Below, one piece after another: positions 23,192 through 33,130 of a stretch of 64,000 bases of DNA. Below the pieces are notes generated by a model. The model saw only the letters and a program-made list of their open reading frames with translations. It did not search any database and was not told where the DNA came from. Position numbers and translations under genes: made by a program. Each line of letters opens with the position of its first letter. Position 1 is the first letter of the stretch. The stretch is from Macropodus opercularis. Lineage: Eukaryota; Chordata; Actinopteri; Anabantiformes; Osphronemidae. The stretch spans positions 19,982,501 through 20,046,500 of the forward strand of contig CM061097.1 of NCBI GenBank assembly GCA_030770545.1, given 5' to 3'.

Positions 23192-26100
23192 GTAAGAGTC
23201 TAAACTTCGATAAGGCTCGTGTCAACGTGTGTATTACTGCGGTGGCTGAATTAAAGTCCATCCAGTCCTTGACTAACCAGCCATGACCGCATCGTTTAAG
23301 TAGTTTCATCCGGAAGCATCTGCTCCTAATGTGAGAATGAGCGAATACAAAGCGATGAAGGAGTTTAGCAGTTGTCCTGTTCTGGAAAGACGCTTCTCAG
23401 ACTGTGGCATCAACCATTGAACTCAAGTGACTCATGCTGCTCGAGCGCACGTGCGAAATTCCTCGTAGTCTTGAAAAAAGTAACAACTAAGTGAGTTTAT
23501 TCATCAGTTTAAGCGTTTGACTGGCGACGTCAACAGTGTTTAGGAAGGAGAAACAGCCGCATTACTAATATTCTGGGTTCATTAAATATAACTATAGGAA
23601 CCTAGCGACTAGAAGTTAAAACCAGTGTTAATCTCTCATCAAACTAAGCGGATGTTTGACAGTGAGTTATATTGATTTAAAGTTGTATGATTGAGCAAAC
23701 GCGTTTTAACTGGAAGCTGAGTAATTGTAGCCCATCCGGCTGGTTTTGTCAAATACTGTGTACGTGCGTGCGTGTGTGCGCGTGCGCGTGGGGCTGCGAC
23801 AGCATGTGATCAGACGTAGGCCGGGAGTGTGGGGTGACAGTCCTTATTTGGTTGTTGCCTCTACCTGCTCAGGTGAGCAGATCCTTGGGCAACAGCGTGT
23901 TTGTGTGAATAAGTCCTTATGGCTCCTGAACCTGAAGGCGAACGATGACTATTACACCAGTTTAAGATGGAGCTGAAGGAAAATCCCCTTCAACTCTCAC
24001 CTGGTTTGTTTATTCACTTGTGGCCTGATTAGACTTTTACTCTGCTGTTGCGTCATTTTCAATACTTCATCATCTAATATTTTTTTCTTTTTTGTGTGTG
24101 CGTACATTCCACCTATAGATAAGTGTCTCTTTAAATGCCAATTTTCCCCATTTATGAAGGGTTAGGTAATCAAATAGAGAGTCATGCTGAGGTCATCTTA
24201 GCCAAAATACTACTGAATCGATGCTGCTGCTTAGAAGTATTACATTAACACAGTTCTCATGTATCTTCTGGCTGCCTTCATTGTAAAAATCATTGTCTTG
24301 CCACGACAAAAAGTTGCTTAGTGTCATAAGGGGAAAATAATAATACAAATAGGGAATCGCAGTGAAAACAATGTGTTAAATTTAAGTTTAATAATTGATT
24401 TGACTACTTATTATTTTTATACCTGAAAACGATGCCATGGGTCTAATATTCCTACTTATTGATGAGTGCATCAGTAAAACACTTCATAGATGAATTAATC
24501 TGGAGAATGTCGGATGTTTCATAAATATCTTTTTTTTTTTTTTTTTTCTCAGTTTATTTTAGTTTTTTTACTCTGCTGCTCCACTGAAGCTTTTCCACAT
24601 TCTGGCCGTGGGAGCAGAGTGCAGCGAAATGTGGACTGTGGAGTCCACCTGTATCTGGATGGTAACATCTGCTGTTTAAACTGTCCAGCTGGTAAGACAC
24701 ATGGATCACCTCAAGATTTTGTCATCTGCTAGAATCAGAAATTACAGCAGCAAGTTCAACATGTCATGAATTGCTTATTTGACTGAATCCATGCGATGTA
24801 TAAAAATAATTATATTAATTTTATACGTTTGTTAGGAACGCACGTGAAAAGTCCCTGCACCACAGGAGGACAAATGGGCACATGTCAGGAATGCGAGTAT
24901 GGGAAACACACTGAACATGCCAATGGGCTGCATCAGTGTTTGAAGTGCACCGTTTGTCGCTCAGGTAATGCTGCTTTACATAATTAATTAGAAGACATTC
25001 AGCCTCTTGTCAGTGCATTTGTCAGACACCTGGCGTGTTTTGTTTTGCTTTCTCAGATCAGGAAGCGGTGACGCAGTGTACTACCACTAGAGACACAATA
25101 TGTCAGTGCAAAGCAGGGACGTTTTGCGCTCCTGACCAGGCGTGCGAACTGTGCAGGAAGTGTTCGACGTGAGTCTGCGCAGCGTAAATGAAAACCACAC
25201 GTGATTAGTTCGTGGCGGCAGCAACACGTGTCTCAGCTGGAGAAACATTGCTTTTCTTGTTTTTCTCTAAACAAGGTGCAAAGAAGGTGAGGAGACAGTG
25301 AGGAACTGTACCGCCACCACCAACACTCAGTGCAAGACAATCCAGTCCAACCCTGACTCCACAGGTAGACAGAAGCTAAACCGTTCGTTTATGACATGAT
25401 AAAACAGTGTTTAATTACTGTTATTACTTATATCTCTGTTTTCTTCTTCAATCAGGCAACAACTATGAAGTGATGGTGACACTTGTGGTGATTTTTAGTG
25501 TTGCTATTGCTGCTGTGATCATCGTTATTGGATTAGTTTACGGGAAGAAGAGATGTCGTGCATCTGGTAAGTCGTTTTGAAATGGATTTATTCATAAAGC
25601 TTTGTAAATGGATGTTCTGTGTGTATGTTTGTTTGGGTTTTGTGTTGTTTTTGTTAGATTTATGGATCTTTAAAATAGACTGTACTCAACTCTGAAACCA
25701 GTGGAAAGTCATGTCGTCAAGGACGGCAATCAGGCAGCTGAGACTTGGCAGAAGACTAGATATTAAAAAGAAGCTAGAGCTTGTCATCTGGTTTAACGGT
25801 TTGTTTTTGTATCAGCATAAATAAACACGTTCTTTTATAGGATGTAATTAACTTTTCACCAAACTGACACGTTAATACACACTATTCAGCTCCACGTGTG
25901 TCCCATACATTTGGGTCAATATTCACTCACTCTTATTTATTTTTTTTATTTTAAAGAGCGTTAGTACATTCATGACACACAAACACGTCACCAGTATGTC
26001 CATATTTTAGCTCTGTAATAGACCAAGTCATATGTTTTCTGTATAACAGCTGTGGCCGTGATGGCTTATTTAAAACACAACAATAGATAAACATTCCTAT

Positions 26101-28146
26101 TTTAATTGGCTGTAACTGAGCTTGATCTGTAACTATTTGATTGAAAGGCTGTGGCGAACATCGAGTTGACGGCAGCTCTGCCTCCAGGACGTTGCCACTT
26201 TGTTTGTTTGGCGCAGGGCTCACAAACCAGCACGACTGGACTGTAGGGACGTACAGTATGACGCTGCTTGAGCTGACGTCACCATTGTTCTCTATGTCAG
26301 TGAAAACCAGTTTGACCTACATAATAAACGCCTTCGAATGCAGTTCATCATACACAATGGAATGTTGTCGGCCTGCAAACGTGGAACTGTTGATTACAGC
26401 TTTTCATTGGCAGTTGGCTTTGGTGTATTATCTCAATTATTATAAGCCATCAATCTCAACCAGGTTTGAGAGGGAATAAAAAAAAAATAAATAAATAAAA
26501 AATCTTGTTGCTGTGTTCTCTCCTCAGATGCCCAGAGAAATCTCCCAGATGGGGTAAAAGTTAGTCAGGTTCGTGTTTCTTGCAAGATTCATGAAAACAT
26601 GTTTGATAGTATCAAACTATACGCTGATACCTATTGCACACTGGTTAAATACAGCTCAAAAGGAGGCAAATGTAAATGTGCTCTCCCTCCTCTGTAGAAT
26701 TTCACTGAGGAAATGAGGAATGGAGAAAGTCAAAGGCCCAGCTTCTCCGGCTGGGCCACGGTGAGACCCAAATCCTCGGCTGCTTTGGAGGACGAGCATA
26801 AAAGGCTGGTCCCAAGCCTCAACAGCTCAGCCAGTAACTCCCAGTATAGTCTAACAGGCCTGCTCTCGTCTGCCTCCCTTGCACCTCAGCCTCAAGCTCA
26901 CCTCAAGGCCCCCGAGCAGCTCAACTTGAGGGTGAGCGGCAGCTTGCATCCACCCATGCTACCATCCTTGCTTGTTCACCTCTTGCCTGCTTCCTCATTT
27001 GTTCCACTTAATCAACACTTCTATCGTCAACGGCAGACACCCTCTGTTTTTCAGTTTCCCCACGTCAACACCCTTCTTTTGTAACAACCACTTATCATTG
27101 TACTCATGCTAATTTGAGCTATACTACTCTGTGAACCAACGCTAACTAAAAATCAGGTTTGAGCATCACCGTTCGTTTTCCAGTTTAATCTGCATATTTA
27201 CTAAATTACTGCAGGTCTCGTCTCTTTCTCAGTCTTCATGGCTGCGTGTAGACAGGGTGCGACTCTGATTTTTACTCTACTCACTGTCAGCTGCCAGTTG
27301 ACTAACATCTAGTCCTGTCACCGTGGTTACAGGTTGGACTGTAGCTGCTTTTCTCGCCATGTTCCTCAGGTTTCACAAAAATGATGAACAGCGACTGTCG
27401 TTCTTTTCGTCCTGACTAGTGTTTAACTCTTGTTATTCATAAGGAAGTGCAACGTATGAATGATGAATTTTCCAGACCTCTTACCACAGTTGTTCTCTCT
27501 TTGGTTTTATAGGAAGATGAGCTGTTTCTCAAGCTCATTCCTGTGAATGGTAAAACCTTGTTTATTCTTACTGACATTCTAAAGTATGTTGCCTAGCTCT
27601 ACATGATCATTATTAAAAGGAACTAGTTATTCATTCTTGTTATTTCATGGTTCCACACTCATAAGTAACATAAAAGACAGTTAGTTGTAATCCCGTGGGT
27701 GCGGGTAGACTGGCAAGCAAACGGAGTGAACTGTAACTTTATGATTTTATCCATGAATTAGTCACTGCATGTATGAACAATTTGTATATCTTTCTATAGT
27801 AATGACGATATGCCAGATAAGGTCAGTGTTTGAATGTTCTGTGTCTTTTCCTGCAGGTCAAGAGTCTCTCAGGCAGTGCTTTAGGTATTTTGAAGAAGTG
27901 AACTTTGACTACCACAAGAGATTCTTCCGCAACCTTGGGATTAAAGACAATATCATCAAAAGCAAAGAGCACCTTCCGTATGAGGACAAGATCCATGAGT
28001 TGCTGAACATTTGGATGGAGAACGTGGGGCGGGACGCCGATTTATCTGAGCTGTTGAGAGCTTTGCTCGACTTGAATCAGAGGCACACAGCTGAAGCAGT
28101 CAGGGAGAACGCAGTCCACGATCACCATTATACTGTATATGAGTGA
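23129..28146 (+). CDS. TNFRSF10-like death receptor (complete)
   Basis: A TNF-receptor-superfamily type I membrane receptor predicted to bind a TRAIL-like ligand and signal apoptosis through its death domain. Coding exons: 23129-23191, 24553-24691, 24836-24964, 25057-25168, 25276-25364, 25456-25566, 26528-26568, 26698-26931, 27513-27549 and 27857-28146 (TGA). From the better Kozak ATG at 23168 the joined frame is 401 residues; from 23129 it is 414. It shows a signal peptide (LLLHEFILVFLLCCSTEAFP), Cys-rich repeats (about residues 30-155), one transmembrane helix (about 170-192, followed by KKRCR), a Ser-rich linker, and a C-terminal death domain (about 309-390: CFRYFEEVNF, LGIKDNIIKSKE, LLNIWMENVGRDADLSELLR). 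The location near loxl2 favours TNFRSF10, as on human 8p21. Fish paralogues of this group were called hematopoietic death receptor; the exact name is left open. Confidence 0.88.
23192..24552. other. Death receptor intron 1
   Basis: A 1.36-kb intron. It starts CpG-rich and has a CpG/GT alternating stretch near 23760-23795. It ends with a long T run before the acceptor (ctcag at 24548-24552). No other exon was seen. Confidence 0.75.
24553..24691 (+). CDS. Death receptor exon 2 (signal peptide, CRD start)
   Basis: Encodes FILVFLLCCSTEAFP, the rest of the signal peptide, then VDCGVHLYLDGNICCLNCPA, the first Cys-rich segment. It ends in phase 1, giving Gly split over the junction (donor gtaaga). 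Confidence 0.85.
24836..24964 (+). CDS. Death receptor exon 3 (CRD)
   Basis: Phase 1 to phase 1. It encodes GTHVKSPC, GTCQECEYGKHTEHANGLHQ and CLKCTVCRS, a typical TNFR cysteine-rich module. The donor is CAG|gtaatg. Confidence 0.88.
25057..25168 (+). CDS. Death receptor exon 4 (CRD)
   Basis: Encodes DQEAVTQCTTTRDTICQCKA, GTFCAPDQACELCRKCST. This is the next module, with the TxxTxCxC pattern of TNFR repeats. Phase 1 to phase 2; donor gtgagt. Confidence 0.88.
25276..25364 (+). CDS. Death receptor exon 5 (last CRD, stalk)
   Basis: Encodes CKEGEETVRNCTATTNTQCK, with a potential N-glycosylation site (NCT), then a short stalk TIQSNPDST. Phase 2 to phase 1; donor gtagac is weak but the frame continues exactly. 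Confidence 0.85.
25456..25566 (+). CDS. Death receptor exon 6 (transmembrane)
   Basis: Encodes GNNYEV, then a 23-residue hydrophobic helix (MVTLVVIFSVAIAAVIIVIG and LVY) and the basic stop-transfer GKKRCRAS. Phase 1 at both ends, acceptor tcaatcag, donor gtaagt. Confidence 0.88.
25567..26527. other. Death receptor intron 6
   Basis: A 0.96-kb intron; an A-rich run (about 26478-26501) sits just before the acceptor. No exon or identifiable transposon was seen. Confidence 0.7.
26528..26568 (+). CDS. Death receptor exon 7 (small, two possible donors)
   Basis: Encodes DAQRNLPDGVKVSQ. The chosen donor, CAG|gttcgt (26569), keeps +5 G. An upstream alternative, GGG|gtaaaa (exon end 26553), also keeps frame and would drop VKVSQ. 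The choice cannot be settled from sequence. Confidence 0.6.
26698..26931 (+). CDS. Death receptor exon 8 (cytoplasmic linker)
   Basis: 78 codons, phase 0 at both ends. It is a Ser- and Pro-rich, low-complexity linker between the membrane and the death domain (SLNSSASNSQYSLTGLLSSA, LAPQPQAHLKAPEQLNLR). Acceptor cctctgtag, donor AGG|gtgagc. Confidence 0.8.
26932..27512. other. Death receptor intron 8
   Basis: A 0.58-kb intron; nothing recognised. It remains open in the exon frame for about 150 nt past the donor, which is chance read-through. Confidence 0.7.
27513..27549 (+). CDS. Death receptor exon 9
   Basis: A 37-nt exon encoding EDELFLKLIPVN plus one base. Acceptor tttatag, donor gtaaaa. 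It joins the linker to the death domain in frame. Confidence 0.75.
27550..27856. other. Death receptor intron 9
   Basis: A 307-bp intron with no other feature; acceptor ttttcctgcag. Confidence 0.75.
27857..28146 (+). CDS. Death receptor last coding exon (death domain)
   Basis: Encodes the six-helix death domain: SLRQCFRYFEEVNFDYHKRF, FRNLGIKDNIIKSKEHLPYE, KIHELLNIWMENVGRDADLS, ELLRALLDLNQRHTAEAV. It contains the LLxxWxxxxG signature of TNFR death domains. The protein ends HHYTVYE before TGA. Confidence 0.9.
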
Positions 28147-28693
28147 TAGCACGGGCTGATGGTTTTTAGAAAATGTACTCGTATGTCTTCCATTGGCTGG
28201 AGTCAGGATCCAGATGACGGGTCCTTGCTGGATGATTGTTTTGAATTGTCCACTACTGATTTCTAACAAGCCAATAGTGCTCTGGGTTTAACTAGTCAGC
28301 AGTTCTGCTAGTTTTTCATCGGCGACTCCAGCAGTAGTCAAGCTGGTTGCTGTGTCTCGACGGTGCTCATGTTCACGCACTTGGCTGTCGATGATCCTGA
28401 CTCTTTCTCCAAACATGTTCTGGCTGCCGTAGTTTCTAAACTGTATGCACTGAACGGCTCTGATGGGGAAAGCAGGGGCTACAATCTTGCTGAATTGCAC
28501 ATCTTGCTTAACATATAGCGCAGTTTTAAAAAAATATATATATTTTCTCCAGCTAGTGTTGGTAATGAAGTATTTCCGTTTACTAGTAGCTGACAGGTAC
28601 TAACTCACACTGGCATGTGGTAAACCATGCTTAAAATATTTATTTAAAAAATACAGATCTTGACTGAACAGGTGCACAAAATGCTTTGGATAC

Positions 28694-28699
28694 AATAAA
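28694..28699 (+). terminator. Candidate polyadenylation signal (death receptor)
   Basis: AATAAA about 550 bp after the stop. An alternative ATTAAA with a T/G-rich downstream element is at 29063. Confidence 0.4.
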
Positions 28700-31015
28700 T
28701 CATTTATTTTACTGCTTTCTGCCTATAAACATTCTTCCTGCCTGTGTGATACTGGTTCAGGCTCCTATTTTGGAGCAGTAGTTATCTCATTTTTTTTCTA
28801 CCATGCTCTGTGCACCGTACGTCCGTTGATTGTTACATGTCGGTCATTATTCTGATCACAACAGTCAACACCTCGGAGGCTTCACTGATGTTTCCTTCTA
28901 GTGAGAATGTCTTGTTTCTCCTGTTTACAGTTTTGACGGGTCAGACTACATTATGGTTGTTGCTGTGTTCACACAGTATCATTACAGTGTTAACCTATGT
29001 TTGTGTTCTGCAGTCTTTGTCACCTTATTTTTATTTGTTACAAATGTTTTTGACTACATGATATTAAACACAAAAACCACTTTGACTTTTTTTGTTTACT
29101 TGACTCAAGTTGTGCAACTGTAACTCTTGCGTAAGAAGTGTGGTGTATTTCCTAACACTGACATTGAGAGCCTTTCCATGACGTCAGTGCATTAACTAGG
29201 CAGACTTTCAACGCTACTTGAAGGTCAAGGGTGTGTCTGCCTGGCGAATGACTTGTCTGGACATGTCTCCACAGCAGGCAGCGTGGAACGTTTGAAGAGA
29301 CAATAGAAATAGATAATCACCTTTAAATCAAATTGCAGATTTATTATTTACCAATATACAAATAGTTGTAGTTGAAATCCAACCACTACAAATGTAGTTC
29401 AAGACTTCCACTGCTGATCCAAGTCCTGTTTGCTTGGATTAAAAGCAGGACAGGAGCTTCAGGTAAAGTGACACAGTCAAAGACAGGTCTGACTCCTGCT
29501 GTGGGTTTCTGCTGGGAGCCTCAATTTGCCTTGTTTGACCATAGAGCTATTAACAGCAGGAGCACAGAACATAGCAAACAACACTCAAACGTACAAAGAC
29601 GCGTCTGCTTTGCACCTTTGGCCCTGATAGCAGCTCTGACCGTGACTCAGCATGTAGAACTTCCACATCCTGCTTCTCCCCCGGCTCCAGGCTGAGCACC
29701 GGTTTCATAGAGGCAGCGTCTTAAACGTCTCATTAGTCCCATAGCTGTGACATCCTCACATTAATCTGTCTTCATAAGCCACTCGCACGTCTCTTTACCT
29801 GCCAGTCACTTCTACACTTTTCTGCTTCATTTTCTCCTTCACTCTTCATTTAGCAAATTGTACAGCAGGCCGCTTTCACTGCTTCTTTATTCCCCTGACG
29901 TGCCTTTTTATTTTCTTCATACTTCATACCGTTATAGACGTTGATGGGATGACTAGCCCTGTGGCCATACTTGGAGCCAGAGCGTTTAACAGAGGTGTCT
30001 CAGTAACATTCAGCTAAGTGAAACCTCTGCTGTAAAGGAGTCACTTGCATTAAACTAATGCTGGCTGGGAACATTCTATGTTCAAAATAGCTGAATGGAG
30101 TAGATTCGTTATATTAAAGATCCGGCTGTTCAGCTTTTCAGAGGCTTTATAACACTGTTTCAAAAAATACAACAAAAACAATTGCGTTAGACTCTGACAA
30201 TCAGTTTGTAACCGTAACAGACTTATGAGCTTTCTAGAAGTAGAAAATTGCAAATTGAATTTGGAAATAACGTTTCTGCATGACTGCTTTGCTGCCACTA
30301 TAGAAAGATATTGTAGATTACTTTTTATTCAGTGTTTGTGAAAACAATGCTGAGGAATCTAACCCACACACAAACATGACCCTGTTCTTTTTCAGGTCCC
30401 TGAACAGATCCAGGATCAACAATTGTTGCTCTGCTTCAACAAAATGATAAAAGTGACAAGTGTGTGTGTGTTAACAACTAACACTTTTGTGTGTGTTTTG
30501 TTGTCTGGATTGTGATATGACTGCTACTGTAACACATTGTATTGTGAAATCAAACATTTCTTATCATCACACCCGTCTGAATGGATCAGGTGCGTTTGTA
30601 ATTGCTGGGCTTGGCTGAAGGGTTGTCATCCGGTGCAGTTTAATACTTGGTATCTGCTTAACTTGAATGAGTAGATAGATGGATACTGTAGATGTTGATG
30701 ACCATGTTTAAATAAATCACAGTTTCTTCATGTAAATAATTAAACTACTGTTGTATTACCATGACTCTACTGCAAGCAACCACAGCTTCCTGACAGACAC
30801 TAAATTCATCCTAGTCTCTTAAAAGTTTGACAGTCTGAACTGTCATCATTACTCTGCTTCTGCAAGAAAAGGTTTGACTGTTCTGTGAGCCCAGGCACTT
30901 TATCGAGATTGGCTTTTCATTCATTAATTAGCTGTTTGATCAGCTGGCATGAACATACTCATGATATGGTTTGACAAAAAAAAAACAACTGATTACCTTT
31001 GCAGTTTAGGGAAGT

Positions 31016-31418
31016 GATACAACAAGTCAACGCCAATATTTAGTTTCAGCTACCTTTCAGCTGTTGAACTTTTTTAAATAATGATTTGTTACACAACCTT
31101 TGAGCAGGATCTGACCACCCTGGAGAAGTGACCTCCTCTTTTGTTCTTACACGTTTTCGTAACAGGAGAAGACATAAGGCTGCAGCTTCTTAAAGAAGAG
31201 GTTACAGGTTTGTGAGAGCCAGAAATCTTGCTTGTTTGTAGGTGACCAAATACCTATTTTACGCAGGAATTTATAAAAAATAAAAAATCCTACAATGTGA
31301 TTTCCTGGATTCTTTTTCCACATTCTGTTTCTCGTAGTTGAAGTGTACCTGATGTCATCATTTTAAGTTGGAGAACTTGCACAATTGGTGGCTGACTAAA
31401 TACTTTTTTGCCCCATTG
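31016..31418. mobile_element. Tc1/mariner MITE, one end well preserved
   Basis: The right end reads CAATTGGTGGCTGACTAAAT then ACTTTTTTGCCCCATTG and is followed by TA (31419-31420). This is the terminal repeat of a very common teleost Tc1-like element. Inside are further pieces of its subterminal region (AATCCTACAATGTGATTTCC; GTGAGAGCCAGAAATC; GTAGGTGACCAAATACCT). A degraded inverted copy of the end (ATATTTAGTTTCAGCTACC) is near 31035-31060. No transposase remains. The left boundary is approximate. Confidence 0.7.
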
Positions 31419-31584
31419 TAAAGGATTCATAAACCAGACAGCACTTAGCTGTAAGATAACTATTTTTAAATGCTTCTGACTTATTACAAATGGTCAATGC
31501 CACCTCTTACCCAATACCTGATGGCAATAAATGCCTCTGGGGAAGGGTGCCGTTATTCCAAGTCAACCAAATCGGACAAAACAA

Positions 31585-31665
31585 CCAGGATCTGCCCTGC
31601 ACCTCACCCAGCGACCGCCAGGATTGATTCAAGCACCCCAGCAACCTTGAGTGGTTACGGCAGTA
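31585..31665 (+). repeat. High-copy short teleost repeat, 3' fragment
   Basis: GATTGATTCAAGCACCCCAG and CAACCTTGAGTGG correspond to the GATAGGCTCCAGCACCCC / CGACCCTGAG 3' end of the family seen fully at 42241-42600. Confidence 0.5.
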
Positions 31666-32235
31666 GATGCGTTATCACATAACTAAATTTCATATTTTGC
31701 CCATAATTTCACAGTATGCATCCACTTCCAGACTGCACTTTACTGACCCAACACCACGTGACAGGTGTTACAAAGTCACTAAGCCCCTGGTACTACCTTC
31801 TTCAACAATAAACTTTAGACAAACACATAGTTACTAATACCAAAACCATACGCTACTAAACTTTAACATTAGCCAAAACCCAAAGCTACAAATTACACAC
31901 ATAAACCCTAATGCACGTACAAATACCAATAATCAAAATAGTAACACAAATCCAAATACCAAGTAACAAATATACTAGTAAACATACCGAATCCAAAGAA
32001 CATCAAATAACAAACACAAGATACCAAGTGACACTTACATACGTACAAAACCAGGTAACACTACAACCAGCCAGAACTAATGGAGGGACAATGGGGAACT
32101 TAAATACAGACTAACAGGAAATCAGCAACAGATGAAAACAATGATGAACACAAACAGGAAGTGGACGAACAGAAACCAACAAAGAAGAAAAGGGGGGACA
32201 AGAGCGCCCTCCAGTGGATGGAGGGACGAATCAGG

Positions 32236-32550
32236 TTCAATTCAATTCAACTTTATTTATATAGCGCCAATTCACAACATCAGTTATCTCAAGGCACTTT
32301 ACAAGTAAAGTTTAAGACCTTACACAACTAAACCCAACTAATCCCACATAGAGCAGCTTTTAATTGTAGCCAATCGATAAATTGTACATTTTAATAGCAA
32401 CAGTGGAAAAACTCCCTCTATAGAGGAAGAAACCTCCAGCAGACCCAGGCTCAGTGTGGGAGAACATCTGCCTTGACCGGTTGGGGTGAAGGGATAGAGA
32501 AGAGAGAAAAGAACACAACCACAACAACACAAGCAGCAACAGACACAGAC
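32236..32550 (-). repeat. High-copy teleost retroelement 3' end with TTCAA tail
   Basis: It begins with a TTCAATTCAATTCAA tail, then TTTATTTATATAGCGCCAAT TCACAACA, CTCAAGGCACTTTACA, then AAACTCCCTC, GAAGAAACCTCCAGCAG and CTTGACCGGTTGGGGTGA. These words are a familiar dispersed repeat of fish genomes. The oligo tail at the left end indicates minus-strand orientation. The class (LINE or LINE-dependent) is not certain. Confidence 0.65.
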
Positions 32551-33043
32551 AGGATGGTTGGACCAGCAACTGGCTCTGAGTCTGACGATACCAATATTCC
32601 TAATATATATATACCATACACCTGACAGGTGTAGTGGAGCATTTAATGCTAAAGGTGGTTTCCATCAGGAGTTGGTGGAGAGTGAAGCTAATCTCATATA
32701 TGACTGATTATTGAAACTAAATTCTGTTTTTTTTTTTCTGTGTACTGGCTGGATATATGTTCTCTATAATAGGATGATGCTCTGCCCCCTGCGTCCTAAA
32801 ATAAATTATTACAGCTCTAAATCCACGTCTGTCAAGCCTTCAACATCACAACACCATTTCACTCCTCCAGCTTCTTTTTGTCTTAATTTTACCGGTTTAA
32901 CTCTAGTTCTTGTGATTACTGATAAAACTCCAAGAAGCCCAGCTGCCACTCCAGAGAGTTCATTCCCAATCTGCCATAAATGCTTTACTGGCTCTTCACT
33001 GTTTCTTCATGAAGCTGAAGGCACTGAATGAAAACATCTAGTC

Positions 33044-33045
<2 letters not shown>

Positions 33046-33130
<85 letters not shown>
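33046..33130 (+). repeat. (TG)n microsatellite, ~85 bp
   Basis: Over 40 dinucleotide units with a single A interruption near 33101. It produces artefactual Cys-Val and Thr-His open frames. Confidence 0.95.
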
